This document shows positions 50,534 through 58,679 of a stretch of 64,000 bases of DNA, one piece after another. Origin of the DNA: Billgrantia ethanolica. Its GTDB lineage: Bacteria > Pseudomonadota > Gammaproteobacteria > Pseudomonadales > Halomonadaceae. Both the position numbers and the translations under genes were made by a program. The notes under the pieces are model-generated. The model was not told the origin of the DNA. It did no database searches and was given only the letters and a program-made list of their open reading frames with translations. Within the stretch, counting starts at the first letter, position 1. Each line of letters begins with the position of its first letter. The DNA lies in assembly GCF_021404305.1 (NCBI RefSeq), contig NZ_JABFTX010000003.1:124001-188000 (forward strand). Direction: 5' to 3'.

Positions 50534-50558
50534 CCGCCATCGGCAAAACCGATGGCGG
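50534..50558 (+). terminator. Hairpin between gntR copy 1 and the ferredoxin gene
   Basis: A perfect 10-bp stem CCGCCATCGG/CCGATGGCGG with a CAAAA loop lies between two convergent genes. Confidence 0.6.
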
Positions 50559-50608
50559 CGCAGGTTGCCAACGAATCGGTGTTGGCTCACCTGGCCGCCT
50601 GTCGCCGC

Positions 50609-50950
50609 TCATGAAGCCGTAACGCCACCGGCTCGGCTCGGCTGACTGCTCCCGGCCGCGCTGTCCTGAGCCAGCTCGAGATCCTCTTCCACCCACAGCT
50701 GGCAGGCGAGCCGGTAGCCTTGTTCAAGGCGCTCTCCCAGCATCTTCTTCTCCTTCCAGTTGGGCTCAGGCAATGCTTCCGCCCCCTTGAGTACCTTGCA
50801 CATGCACTTGGCGCACTTGCCCATGCCGCAGCCGTAGCTCAGGTGGGGGTAGGGGAACTGGCGGATGCCGGCGCGCACCACCAGATTGGTGTTGGGCTGG
50901 ACTTCGCCTTCGAAGACCTCGCCGTTCTTGTGGATCGTGATCAGGGGCAT
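50609..50950 (-). CDS. 2Fe-2S ferredoxin
   Basis: The 113-residue protein has the plant-type cluster CGMGKCAKC with the fourth Cys in GYRLACQ. It begins MPLITIHKNGEVFEGEV; AGGTGA precedes the ATG at 50950, which I prefer to an in-frame GTG at 50959. It presumably carries electrons for an oxygenase or reductase in this region. A GGTATACC palindrome lies about 130 bases upstream. The other ferredoxin at 58311 shares the EQGYRLACQ end. Confidence 0.88.
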   Translation of the reverse strand: MPLITIHKNGEVFEGEVQPNTNLVVRAGIRQFPYPHLSYGCGMGKCAKCMCKVLKGAEALPEPNWKEKKMLGERLEQGYRLACQLWVEEDLELAQDSAAGSSQPSRAGGVTAS

Positions 50951-51070
50951 GTGGGTCACCTAGTCGTTGTCGTCAGATTGCGCATCGTCCTGTCGTGTTG
51001 CTCTGTCGTTCTGTCGTTCTGTCGTGTCGTTCTGGCATAACGCGCGATGCGTGTCGTCTGCATTGCCTTA

Positions 51071-51094
51071 TGGCATATGGTATACCATGTGCCA
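51071..51094. promoter_or_regulatory. Operator 1 (GGTATACC palindrome) upstream of the ferredoxin gene
   Basis: The perfect 12-bp core ATGGTATACCAT (51077-51088) is extended by TGGCA and TGCCA arms, so 22 of 24 positions are symmetrical. It lies in the promoter of the 50609 ferredoxin gene and is the best of six such sites. Confidence 0.7.
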
Positions 51095-51141
51095 CTTGTC
51101 GGGTTTCGTCAACCCTACCTTGCGCTATTTTTCGCTGCTCG

Positions 51142-51176
51142 AAAAAACTCACCCGGCGTCGTGGACGCCGGGTGAG
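51142..51176 (-). terminator. Intrinsic terminator of the permease gene
   Basis: Read on the minus strand, CTCACCCGGCGTC and GACGCCGGGTGAG form a perfect 13-bp stem with a 3-base loop, followed by six T. Confidence 0.92.
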
Positions 51177-51207
51177 ATGGCTACTGTCTGGACAGGCTCC
51201 TTGGTCG

Positions 51208-52689
51208 CTATATCAGCAGGAACACGGCAAGCAGCGAGGCCACGATGATGCCTGTGATGACCGGGACGAAGTTGCGTCGCACCAGAGCGGCAGGGCTGAC
51301 GCCGGCGATACCCGCATCGGCTGCCACGCCGAAGGCCCAGGCCGCCAGGGTGCCGCCGCCGGCGAAGATCGCCGCTACCTGGCCGAGTGCCGCCAGCACG
51401 TGGATATCGACATTGGCTGCGGTGCCCAGGGCGCCGGACAGCGAACCCACCAGCGGCAGGCCGGAGAAGCCCGATCCGTCCATGCCGGAGAGCAGGCCGA
51501 TGAAGGCCATGCCGAAGGTCAGCAGGAAGACGTTGCCGTCGATGTAGTGGCCGATGTTGTGGCCGATGTCGAACAGGAAGCCTGACGCGCCGGCACCGAT
51601 CACCTCGGCGGAGTGGCCGGGGTGGCCGAGGAAGAAGAAGCCGGCGATGGGGATGATGGGGGCGAAGATCTTGATGGCGAAGAAGAAGCCTTCGCGGGTA
51701 TAGGTGCTGATGCCATCAAGGGCGTGGTGTCCGTGGGAGGCGAACGATGAAAGCACCAGCAGGATCGTTGCCGTGCCGCCCAGCAGCGCCGTGGCACCGC
51801 CGCCGCGAATCGCCTGGTCGGGCATGAACACGGCGCGATAGATCATCAGCCCCGCGATGCCGAGCAGGATGGCTGGCACGGCGATGGCGAAAATGCGCGC
51901 GTAGGGGCCGGCCTCGGGCTCCTCTTCTACCTTCACGGTGTTCGCTTCCACCGCGGCGGCACCTGCCGAGCGCGGAGAGAAGACCTCGTCGCCCTTGGGG
52001 GCCTCGAGCACGCCCGAGCGCATGTCACGACGCAGGGCGAGGCAGGCCATGGTGATGGCAACACCGCCCACGACCAGGGAGAACAGCAGGGTATAGGGCA
52101 CCAGAACGGTAGTGTCGATGCCCGCGGCGCCGGCCGTCAGGCGGCTCGCCCCCTGGATGACCGGATCGGCGGAAAGCGCCATGCCGTGGCCGAACAGATT
52201 GACCGCCATGGCCGCGCCGATGGCCGGCAGGCCGACCTGCATGGCCACCGGGATCAGCACCGTGCCGACGAGTGCCACGGCCGGGGTCGGCCAGAAGAAG
52301 GCAGCGGCAATGTACATGGTGATGCCGACCACGAAGAAGGCGGTCCAGGGGCCGATCATCAGCTTCTTCATCGGCGCCACCATCAACCTGTCGGCGCCCT
52401 GGCTCTGTAGCGACTTGAGCATGGCCACCATCAGGGCGATGACCAGCATGATATCGAAGAGCTCGGTGCCGGCATTGAGCAGGGCACGGAAGACCACCTG
52501 TACGGCGAAGATCAATTGATTCAACCCGCCCTCATGGGGGGCGTCGGCCAGTAGGCCAAGCAAGAAGATACCGGCGATGGAGGGTACGATGACCCCCTTG
52601 CGAAAGCCGATGGAAACGAAGATCGCCAGGATCACCAGCAGGAAGACCCAGTGCGAGGCGGTGAGTTGTATTTGCTCGAGTTGTTCCAT
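51208..52689 (-). CDS. Large membrane permease (ion-transporter-like), substrate unknown
   Basis: The 493-residue protein has about 12 hydrophobic segments and no soluble domain. It has a long cytoplasmic loop near residues 225-265 (Glu/Lys-rich) and Gly-rich half-helix signatures such as MDGSGFSGLPLVGSLSGALG and FGHGMALSADPVIQGASRL. The overall layout recalls GntP/DcuC-like ion-transporter families, but I cannot assign a family firmly. AGGTG precedes the ATG. Its place in a catabolic cluster suggests it imports the substrate. Confidence 0.7.
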   Translation of the reverse strand: MEQLEQIQLTASHWVFLLVILAIFVSIGFRKGVIVPSIAGIFLLGLLADAPHEGGLNQLIFAVQVVFRALLNAGTELFDIMLVIALMVAMLKSLQSQGADRLMVAPMKKLMIGPWTAFFVVGITMYIAAAFFWPTPAVALVGTVLIPVAMQVGLPAIGAAMAVNLFGHGMALSADPVIQGASRLTAGAAGIDTTVLVPYTLLFSLVVGGVAITMACLALRRDMRSGVLEAPKGDEVFSPRSAGAAAVEANTVKVEEEPEAGPYARIFAIAVPAILLGIAGLMIYRAVFMPDQAIRGGGATALLGGTATILLVLSSFASHGHHALDGISTYTREGFFFAIKIFAPIIPIAGFFFLGHPGHSAEVIGAGASGFLFDIGHNIGHYIDGNVFLLTFGMAFIGLLSGMDGSGFSGLPLVGSLSGALGTAANVDIHVLAALGQVAAIFAGGGTLAAWAFGVAADAGIAGVSPAALVRRNFVPVITGIIVASLLAVFLLI

Positions 52690-52921
52690 TTTTGCACCTG
52701 TCGTGTCGTCAGACTTGGCGATGGCGGCTCCGGTAGCGTCGAGAGGTCCATCGTCTACTTGTATTTGTCGGCTCTTGCACAGTCACGGTTGCGTGTTGCC
52801 TTGCATGTCACGAAAGCGGTGCTGACGTCTTTCGCACATGGGGGCGCTCAGCTCGGTGGTCGTCGCATCGTTCTCTCCTCTTTTCGAGTATGGCTATCCG
52901 TGAAGATTCGGTGGCCGGGGG
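52690..52921. other. Gap between the permease and CHR genes
   Basis: These 232 bases lie upstream of the permease start and after the CHR stop. I see no gene, no GGTATACC site and no clear terminator. Confidence 0.3.
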
Positions 52922-53452
52922 TCAGCCCAGCAACAAGCCTCCGTAGGCCAATGCGCCCACTACCACCAAGGCGGGGTGAGCCTTGAAACGGAGCAGCGCG
53001 ATGGCCGCCACTGCTGCAATGATCGCGGTATGCATGAGCCCGGCGCCGGCCATGCCTTCACTGAAGAAACTCAGCACCATGCCGGCCATCATGATGGCGA
53101 TGACGGGGCGCACCCACTGGCTCATGCGCTTGACCCGCGGTGATTCGCGATAGCGATAGAGCAGGCCCAAAGCGCCCAGCATCAGCAGCAGGGTGGGCAC
53201 CACCGTCGCCAGCACGGCGACGACGGCACCGCCGACACCGGCCACTTCATAGCCCACGTAGCCCGCCATCTTGGTGGCGATCGGGCTCGGCAGGGCGTTA
53301 CCCAGTCCCAGCACTTCGGCGAACTCCTGGGCGTTCATCCAGCCGTAGCGACCCACCACTTCCGCTTCGATCAGCGGGATGATGGCGGGGCCGCCGCCAT
53401 AGCCGACGATGTTGGGAATGAAGAAGGCCAGAAAGAGCTGTACGTAGGTCAT
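52922..53452 (-). CDS. CHR-family membrane protein, second half, copy 2
   Basis: The 176-residue protein is a close paralogue of the one at 48565 (both share FFIPNI.GYGGGPAIIPLIEAEVVGRYGWMNAQ). It overlaps its upstream partner by 4 bases (ATGA). Together they should form one CHR transporter. The substrate is unknown. Confidence 0.85.
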   Translation of the reverse strand: MTYVQLFLAFFIPNIVGYGGGPAIIPLIEAEVVGRYGWMNAQEFAEVLGLGNALPSPIATKMAGYVGYEVAGVGGAVVAVLATVVPTLLLMLGALGLLYRYRESPRVKRMSQWVRPVIAIMMAGMVLSFFSEGMAGAGLMHTAIIAAVAAIALLRFKAHPALVVVGALAYGGLLLG

Positions 53453-54021
53453 TGCGCTGCCTCCTCGACCGACTTGCGCTTCGTGAGGGGCGGCAACATG
53501 GCGGCGACCAGCAGGGTGCCGATCACCAGACCGGGATGGACCCCCAGCCAGTAGATCAATACGGCGGCCACCGCGGCCATGACCAGGCTGACGGCCCAGC
53601 CCAGCGCCAGGCGCGACTTGTTCAGGAAGTCCCAGGCAAGCTGGCCCATCATCACCATCACCACCGGCACCATTCCCTGGCTCATGCCATGGATCCAGGC
53701 CACGTCCCGATGGCGACTGAACAGACCGAGCAGCAGGATCATGGCCACGATCATCGGCAGAATCACCGCAACCACGGCATTGATGCAGCCGAGCGTGCCG
53801 CCGACCCGGAAGCCGATGTAGCCCGGCATCTTGGTGGCGATGGGGCCCGGCAGCGTATTGGCGATGGCCAGCACGTCAGCGAACTCCTCGTCCTTCATCC
53901 AGGCGTGCCGCTTGACCACCTCTTGGTGTACCAAAGGTATCATCGAAGGGCCGCCACCGAAGCCCAGCAGGCCGATGCGAAGGAAGGAGAAGAACAGCTT
54001 TCCCTGTTGCGATGCCGTCAT
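53449..54021 (-). CDS. CHR-family membrane protein, first half, copy 2
   Basis: The 190-residue protein starts MTASQQGKLFFSFLRIGLLGFGGGPSMIPLVHQEVVKRHAW and resembles the protein at 49092 throughout. I start at 54021 to match that paralogue; a longer frame opens at 54081. It is divergent from the gntR gene at 54197. Confidence 0.85.
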   Translation of the reverse strand: MTASQQGKLFFSFLRIGLLGFGGGPSMIPLVHQEVVKRHAWMKDEEFADVLAIANTLPGPIATKMPGYIGFRVGGTLGCINAVVAVILPMIVAMILLLGLFSRHRDVAWIHGMSQGMVPVVMVMMGQLAWDFLNKSRLALGWAVSLVMAAVAAVLIYWLGVHPGLVIGTLLVAAMLPPLTKRKSVEEAAQ

Positions 54022-54106
54022 GTCAGCGGAAGTCCTCAAAAGGGATTGACCATATTTCCATTGAAAAACAACTTGCTGCATAACTCTAAGTTGTATTTTT
54101 TCTGGA

Positions 54107-54120
54107 AATAATCGATTATT
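54107..54120. promoter_or_regulatory. Candidate operator AATAATCGATTATT in the second chr/gntR promoter
   Basis: This perfect 14-bp palindrome lies 77 bases before gntR copy 2 and 86 bases before the CHR start, matching the site at 49726-49739. Confidence 0.55.
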
Positions 54121-54159
54121 TGACTCAGATTAGATTGAAGCCTGGCGATTCGTCAAGCC

Positions 54160-54169
54160 AGGTATACCA
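54160..54169. promoter_or_regulatory. Operator 2 (GGTATACC) before gntR copy 2
   Basis: AGGTATACCA contains the symmetrical GGTATACC core at 54161-54168, about 28 bases before the gntR start, in a position to block its transcription. Confidence 0.6.
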
Positions 54170-54196
54170 AATTCCAAAAAAGAATGGAGCCACGCC

Positions 54197-54853
54197 ATGA
54201 CCGAAACCCTCAAGCAGGGCAGCGCCACTGCCGCCAGCAGGATCTACGAGACGCTGCGTCAGGATCTGCTCAACGGTCGCTACCGCGCAGGCGAGCGCCT
54301 GTCGATCACGCTGCTGCGGGAGACCTACGAAGTGGGCCTGAGCCCGCTGCGCGAGGCACTGAATCGTCTGGCCGCCTACGGTCTGCTGCGTCAGGAGAAC
54401 CAGCGCGGCTTTCGCGTGCTGGAGCTGACTCGGGAGGAGCTGGCAGACATCACCGAAATGCGTCGCCAGCTGGAAGGCATGGCGCTCGAACTCGCCATAC
54501 GTCATGGCGACGAGGAGTGGGAATCCCAGCTGCTGGCGGCCAATCACCGCCTGGCCCGGGCCGGTGAGCACACCCCGGTGGTGGAATGGGAGGGCCTGCA
54601 TTCGCGCTTCCACAGTGCCCTGGTGGAGCCGTGCGGTTCGGCCTGGCTGCTGCGTTTCATCTCGCAGCTCCACGACCAGTTCGACCGCTACCGGCGCGTG
54701 GCGCCGCGCGCCCAGGAGCTGCGCCATCAGCTCGACTCCCAGCATCAGGAGCTGGTCGACCTGGCGCTGGCGCGCAATGCCCGCCAGGCCCGCGCGCTGA
54801 TCGAGGAGCACATCACCCTTTCCAGCGAGGTAGCCAAGTGCAGCTGCCGGTAG
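54197..54853 (+). CDS. GntR-family regulator (FCD/FadR type), copy 2
   Basis: The 218-residue protein aligns with copy 1 over its whole length (SRIYETLRQDLLNGRYRAGERL, LSPLREALNRLAAYGLLRQENQRGFRV). The FCD domain contains DITEMRRQLEGMALELAIRHGDEEWESQLLAA and LDSQHQELVDLAL. Two different operators lie upstream, AATAATCGATTATT and GGTATACC, so it may be both autoregulated and cross-regulated. Confidence 0.88.
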   Translation: MTETLKQGSATAASRIYETLRQDLLNGRYRAGERLSITLLRETYEVGLSPLREALNRLAAYGLLRQENQRGFRVLELTREELADITEMRRQLEGMALELAIRHGDEEWESQLLAANHRLARAGEHTPVVEWEGLHSRFHSALVEPCGSAWLLRFISQLHDQFDRYRRVAPRAQELRHQLDSQHQELVDLALARNARQARALIEEHITLSSEVAKCSCR

Positions 54854-54913
54854 CTCGAAAGAGAGTACTCAAAGGCTTTGCATGAATGGCTGGATTCGGC
54901 TAGTGTTGGTATA

Positions 54914-54923
54914 TGGTATACCA
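54914..54923. promoter_or_regulatory. Operator 3 (TGGTATACCA) before the creatininase-family gene
   Basis: This perfect 10-bp palindrome is preceded by another half site TTGGTATA. It lies about 85 bases before the start at 55007. Confidence 0.65.
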
Positions 54924-55006
54924 GGTGTCTCGATGACACCCTTACCCTGATGACAACAGGCTGCCTGCCGTCGAGGTTTCGTCGCGCAGGCGGCGAGGAG
55001 AGCGGG

Positions 55007-55861
55007 ATGGAAAGTCGGTTAGCAGGTCAGGAAAGTCAGATGGCAGGTCAGATGGCAGCTCACATGAAAAGCTACGTGCTGACGGAAATGACCTGGCCCG
55101 AGGTCGAGGAGGCGCTGAAGAGCGTCAAGATGGCCATCGTGCCGGTCGGGGCCCATGAGCAGCACGGGCCGCACATGAACGAGAGCTGTGATGCGGTATT
55201 GGCCACCGAGATGGCCAAGCGGCTTGCCGCGGTGCTGTATCCGCAGGTTCTCGTCACGCCCACCGTGAACATGGGTGTCTCCCCGCACCACCTGAACTTC
55301 CCCGGCACCATCAGCCTGCGTCCGGAAACCCTGCTGGCCGTACTGCGCGACATGGTCGTCTCGCTCAAGCGCCACGGCATCGACAAGGTGTTGTTCCTCA
55401 ACAGTCACGGTGGCAACCAGGGCACCCTGGGTCTGGCCTGCGCCAGCTTCGCCCAAGAGCTGGAGGTCGATTGCTACTACGCCAAGACCACGGCTTCCGC
55501 CAAGCAGGCCATGAAGGAGCACATCGGGTCGACACTGTTCGGCCACAGCTGCGAGCGCGAGGTCTCCGAGGCCTACTACCTGGCCCCGCACCTGGTGCGC
55601 CCCGAGCGCCTGGAGAAGGGTGACATCGTGCACGGTGGGCGCTGGGAGCGGATGCGTCCGGGCAATCCCATCCAGGGGTTCTACCGCTACGAGGAGATGA
55701 CTCGCAACGGCTGCATCGGCGATGCCACCCAGGCCAGTCTCGAGATCGGCAAGGCCATCGTCGAGGAGGCGTTGGCAGAGCTGTCGGCGGCGCTGCACCC
55801 GCTGCTGGTCGAGCCAGCCGGCGTGCAACCGGCACGGGCGGAAAGGGAACTCGCCACCTGA
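55007..55861 (+). CDS. Creatininase-family amidohydrolase
   Basis: The 284-residue protein has the metal and catalytic motifs of the creatinine amidohydrolase family: VPVGAHEQHGPHMNESCDAVLATEMAKRL, VSPHHLNFPGTISLRPETLLAVLRDMV, FLNSHGGNQG and the Glu in CEREVSEAYYLAP. Members open cyclic amides or cleave formamides with two metal ions. GAGGAGAG precedes the ATG at 55007, chosen over an open frame from 54878. With the neighbouring oxidative genes it may hydrolyse a ring or N-acyl intermediate. Confidence 0.85.
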   Translation: MESRLAGQESQMAGQMAAHMKSYVLTEMTWPEVEEALKSVKMAIVPVGAHEQHGPHMNESCDAVLATEMAKRLAAVLYPQVLVTPTVNMGVSPHHLNFPGTISLRPETLLAVLRDMVVSLKRHGIDKVLFLNSHGGNQGTLGLACASFAQELEVDCYYAKTTASAKQAMKEHIGSTLFGHSCEREVSEAYYLAPHLVRPERLEKGDIVHGGRWERMRPGNPIQGFYRYEEMTRNGCIGDATQASLEIGKAIVEEALAELSAALHPLLVEPAGVQPARAERELAT

Positions 55862-55963
55862 AGTCCGCTACTAGGCTAGCCTGCGGCAGACGCTGGAGCA
55901 TGCCGAACGCAAGGCCATGACAAGACCATGACAAGCACAAGACCACGATTGAGAGGCACCGAC

Positions 55964-56266
55964 ATGTACATCATCCTGACGAGCAAGCTGGGCGAATACG
56001 ATGCCAGGCCGGGGCAGGGCATCTCCCCCGTCGAAGCCTACGAGTACTTCTTCTACGGCAAGAAGAAGGCCGACTTCACCATCGCCGAGGTCGACGGTGA
56101 TCAGGGCCGTGTCAGCATCGTCGAAACCGGCGAAGGCGGTGCGACCAACAGCGTGCCGCTGAAATTCTTCGAGCGCTTCGACACGGTCGAAGCGGCCCGC
56201 GACGAGCTCAAGCAATTGGTGACCTTCGGCAATATCGATGCGCGGCTGGAAAGAGTGACACGATAG
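55964..56266 (+). CDS. Conserved-looking small protein of unknown function
   Basis: The 100-residue protein begins MYIILTSKLGEYDARPGQG and has VEAYEYFFYGKKKADFTIAEV and a C-terminal KQLVTFGNIDARLERV. It has no Cys, no membrane segment and no signal peptide. I do not recognise it. GAGAGG precedes the ATG, codon use is like its neighbours, and it follows the creatininase-family gene on the same strand by about 100 bases, so it is probably co-transcribed. A strong hairpin follows. Confidence 0.75.
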   Translation: MYIILTSKLGEYDARPGQGISPVEAYEYFFYGKKKADFTIAEVDGDQGRVSIVETGEGGATNSVPLKFFERFDTVEAARDELKQLVTFGNIDARLERVTR

Positions 56267-56296
56267 GGCGAGTGTGACACCAGACCAGCCATCACA

Positions 56297-56326
56297 GGCC
56301 GCCCGTACCGTCCGGTGCGGGCGGCC
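56297..56326 (+). terminator. Strong hairpin after the small protein gene
   Basis: GGCCGCCCG and CGGGCGGCC pair, continued by ACCG/CGGT around a 2-base centre with one T-G pair between. There is no T run. Confidence 0.6.
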
Positions 56327-56432
56327 ATGCTCCCCCTTCCTGGCCTTTCGTGCACCAGATACCGTCGAGCAGCCCAGCTGTGGTAAAATAGAAGCTGATC
56401 ATTCACCGCTTCTAGACAGCCGAAGGTAGCCA

Positions 56433-57095
56433 ATGATGGCCGAGACCTGGACCCAGGAAGACCTTTCCCCGATCCGCGACAAGGTGTACGCCCACCTCAA
56501 GGACGCCATTCTGCGCGGCGAGTACAAGGCAGGGGATCGGCTGGTCGAAAGGGTGCTGGCGGAAAAGCTCAACATCAGCCGCACTCCCATTCGCGAGGCG
56601 CTGTTTCGCCTCGAGACCCAGCGCTTCGTGCGCACGGTGCCGCGCAAGGGGGTGGTGGTCAACGAGATCACCCAGTCCGAGATTCTCGAAGTCTTCATGA
56701 TTCTCGCATCGCTGGAGTCGCTGGCGGCGCGCCTGGCGGCTCAGAAGGTCAGCGACGAGATCGTGGCCGAGATCGACCAGCTCATGGCCGAGATCGAAGA
56801 GGCACTGGGCAATGGCGGTGGCGACGAAGTCGAGCTCAACGTCAAGTACAACGACCTGATCGGTCGTGCCGCCGGCAATCCCAAGCTTCATGAGATGCTG
56901 GTCGATCTCAAGGATTACGTGCGCGCCTTCTCCAACCTCAGCAGTGCCCTGCCGGGGCGCACCAAGGAGGCGCTGCGCGAGCACCAGGACGTGCTGAGCG
57001 CGATCCGCAGTGGCGAAGAGGATCTGGCCGAGAGCTTCACCCGCATTCACCTCGAGAAGTCGCGAAAGGCCTACATGAGCCACTCCCAGGTCTGA
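56433..57095 (+). CDS. GntR-family regulator (FCD type), third, distinct from the pair
   Basis: The 220-residue protein has the winged helix LSPIRDKVYAHLKDAILRGEYKAGDRL to ISRTPIREALFRLETQRFVRTVPRKGVVV and an FCD domain from about residue 75 (EVFMILASLESLAARLAAQ). It differs clearly from the other two GntR proteins. GAAGGT precedes the start. It converges on the oxidative operon below and is a good candidate for the protein that binds the GGTATACC sites, but it has no such site of its own. Confidence 0.88.
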   Translation: MMAETWTQEDLSPIRDKVYAHLKDAILRGEYKAGDRLVERVLAEKLNISRTPIREALFRLETQRFVRTVPRKGVVVNEITQSEILEVFMILASLESLAARLAAQKVSDEIVAEIDQLMAEIEEALGNGGGDEVELNVKYNDLIGRAAGNPKLHEMLVDLKDYVRAFSNLSSALPGRTKEALREHQDVLSAIRSGEEDLAESFTRIHLEKSRKAYMSHSQV

Positions 57096-57118
57096 GCGGC
57101 TGGGCAGAATTGCACCGC

Positions 57119-57146
57119 AAACCGGGCGCCTTCGAGCGCCCGGTTT
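57119..57146 (+). terminator. Intrinsic terminator between gntR 3 and the DUF1330 gene
   Basis: AACCGGGCGC and GCGCCCGGTT pair around a 6-base loop, followed by TTCGTTTT. It lies between convergent genes. Confidence 0.85.
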
Positions 57147-57158
57147 TCGTTTTCCCCA

Positions 57159-57449
57159 TTACACGCCTACGACCAGCCGAATATCTCTGATGGCGCCATC
57201 GCCGAGTGCATCAAGCGCTGCACCGTAAGCTTCGCCATCGTGGGTTGCTCGGGCGCTTTCCAAGTCGGGAAACTCGATGATGATGGTGCGGTCTTGCTGA
57301 CCATCTTCATAGGCAAAGGCTGCCACATCTCGAGCCAGGAAGATGCCGCCGCCCGCAGCAATAGCGGGAACGGCAAGCTTTATGTAGTTGGCATATTTCG
57401 TCGAATCCGTTATTTCACGGTAGCAAGAGACCCAATATGCTTTGCTCAT
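57159..57449 (-). CDS. DUF1330 protein
   Basis: The 96-residue protein has AYWVSCYREITDSTKYANYIKLAVPAIAAGGGIFLARD and TIIIEFPDLESARATHDGEAYGAALDAL, the dimeric alpha-beta barrel pattern of DUF1330. The family function is unknown; such small proteins often act as accessory or isomerase-like enzymes in catabolic operons. AGGAG precedes the ATG. It is the last gene of the oxidative operon. Confidence 0.85.
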   Translation of the reverse strand: MSKAYWVSCYREITDSTKYANYIKLAVPAIAAGGGIFLARDVAAFAYEDGQQDRTIIIEFPDLESARATHDGEAYGAALDALGDGAIRDIRLVVGV

Positions 57450-57480
57450 CTTTAAACTCCTTGCCCATGAGTCGCAGTCA

Positions 57481-58314
57481 CTAGCCGATAACCAGCGGCG
57501 AGGAGAGATTCTTCAGCGCCCGGGCGACGCTCATGGCGACGATGTAGCCGGTCTTGGGGTTGCTGGGTGAAGGAGTATTGCGCACCTCGATGCGCACCTC
57601 GCCGAACAGCCCCTTGGCCGATACCTCGTGCACGTTCTTGTCGATGGTGGGGTCGACCAGCACGCGCACCTGGGTCGCCTCGAAGCCCACTCCTGCCAGG
57701 CTCAGCGCCGCCGAGACGTTGACGCTCTCCGGGAACACACGGGACGATTCGCGGGCGTTGCCCTCGAAGATCACCGTCGGCTGCGTGATCGTGTCGAGAT
57801 CCACCACCTCTTCGGCGAAGGTGCCGCGCCACGCCTTCACCGGCTTGCGGGTGGTCAGAGTGACGCGCTCCAGCGGCCCCTGGGCGGCGGCGGCGATGCG
57901 GTCGAGGCCGGCAATGGCCGCCGAAGGCACCAGCACTCGCTGGCCATGCCGCTCGGCGCTGGCCATGACCCGGTCGTACAGCGTTTGGTCGCAGAAGGCA
58001 CCTACCGACACCACCATGAAGTCGCAGCCGTGGGCGAGCGAGGCCTCGGCATAGCGGACCACGGCCGCGTGGCCTGCAGTCTCCACTACCACGTCGGGCG
58101 TGCAGGCGAAGAAGCTCTCCTCGCTGTCAGTGATGTGACAGCCGTCCAGGTCGGCGTCGGCATACTTGGCCACGTCGCGCACCAGCACGGCGACCAGGCG
58201 GCTGTTGCCCGCCTGGCCGCCGAGGATGGCCTCGGCGACGTCCTTGCCGGCGGTGCCATAGCCGATGAGGCCGACCCGTGTCGTATTCTCGCTGCTGGTC
58301 ATGGCGCTGCTCAT
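57481..58314 (-). CDS. Aspartate dehydrogenase-like NAD(P) oxidoreductase
   Basis: The 277-residue protein has the nucleotide loop VGLIGYGTAGKDVAEAIL, DVVVETAGHAAVVRYAEASLAHGCDFMVVSVGAF and the C-terminal domain VNVSAALSLAGVGFEATQVRVLVDPTIDKNVHEVSAKG with the presumed catalytic His, as in L-aspartate dehydrogenase (NadX). The usual reaction interconverts aspartate and iminoaspartate; in this operon it could act on another amino or imino acid. Its ATG overlaps the ferredoxin stop (ATGA), which settles the start at 58314. Confidence 0.85.
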   Translation of the reverse strand: MSSAMTSSENTTRVGLIGYGTAGKDVAEAILGGQAGNSRLVAVLVRDVAKYADADLDGCHITDSEESFFACTPDVVVETAGHAAVVRYAEASLAHGCDFMVVSVGAFCDQTLYDRVMASAERHGQRVLVPSAAIAGLDRIAAAAQGPLERVTLTTRKPVKAWRGTFAEEVVDLDTITQPTVIFEGNARESSRVFPESVNVSAALSLAGVGFEATQVRVLVDPTIDKNVHEVSAKGLFGEVRIEVRNTPSPSNPKTGYIVAMSVARALKNLSSPLVIG

Positions 58315-58649
58315 GCTTCCGCCTTGGGCTGAACCTGCCTTGCGCCGGCGGTGCCGTCCTTGGGAGTTTCCTCCCAGGAGACCTTGACGTCGCCCTTGAG
58401 GAAGGTCTGGCAGGCCAGACGATAGCCCTGCTCGAGCTCTTCGGCCGAGAGCAGCTTCTCTTCCTTCTTCTTCACCGCGTCGGTGTTCTCGCGGCCCTCC
58501 TCGACCAGGCACTTGCAGGTGCCGCACAGGCCGCCGCCGCACTTGAACGGAATGCCGCCTTTCTCGCGCAGCGAGATGCGTAGCAGGTTGGAGTCCTCGG
58601 GAGCGCTGATGACCTTGCCGCCGTTGGTGATGAAAGTGATATCCGGCAT
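58311..58649 (-). CDS. 2Fe-2S ferredoxin of the oxidative operon
   Basis: The 112-residue protein carries CGGGLCGTCKC with the last Cys in GYRLACQ, the plant-type 2Fe-2S pattern. GAGG precedes the ATG. It lies between the reductase and the aspartate-dehydrogenase-like gene and most likely shuttles electrons from the reductase to the diiron protein at the head of the operon. Confidence 0.92.
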   Translation of the reverse strand: MPDITFITNGGKVISAPEDSNLLRISLREKGGIPFKCGGGLCGTCKCLVEEGRENTDAVKKKEEKLLSAEELEQGYRLACQTFLKGDVKVSWEETPKDGTAGARQVQPKAEA

Positions 58650-58679
58650 GTCGATTACCTCGCTAGATCCGGTGAAGCG

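Noticed and set aside
53922-53936. TTGGTGTACCAA, close to the GGTATACC operator
   Set aside because: It lies inside a CHR coding sequence, in codons that its paralogue keeps with a different base pattern, so it is probably chance.
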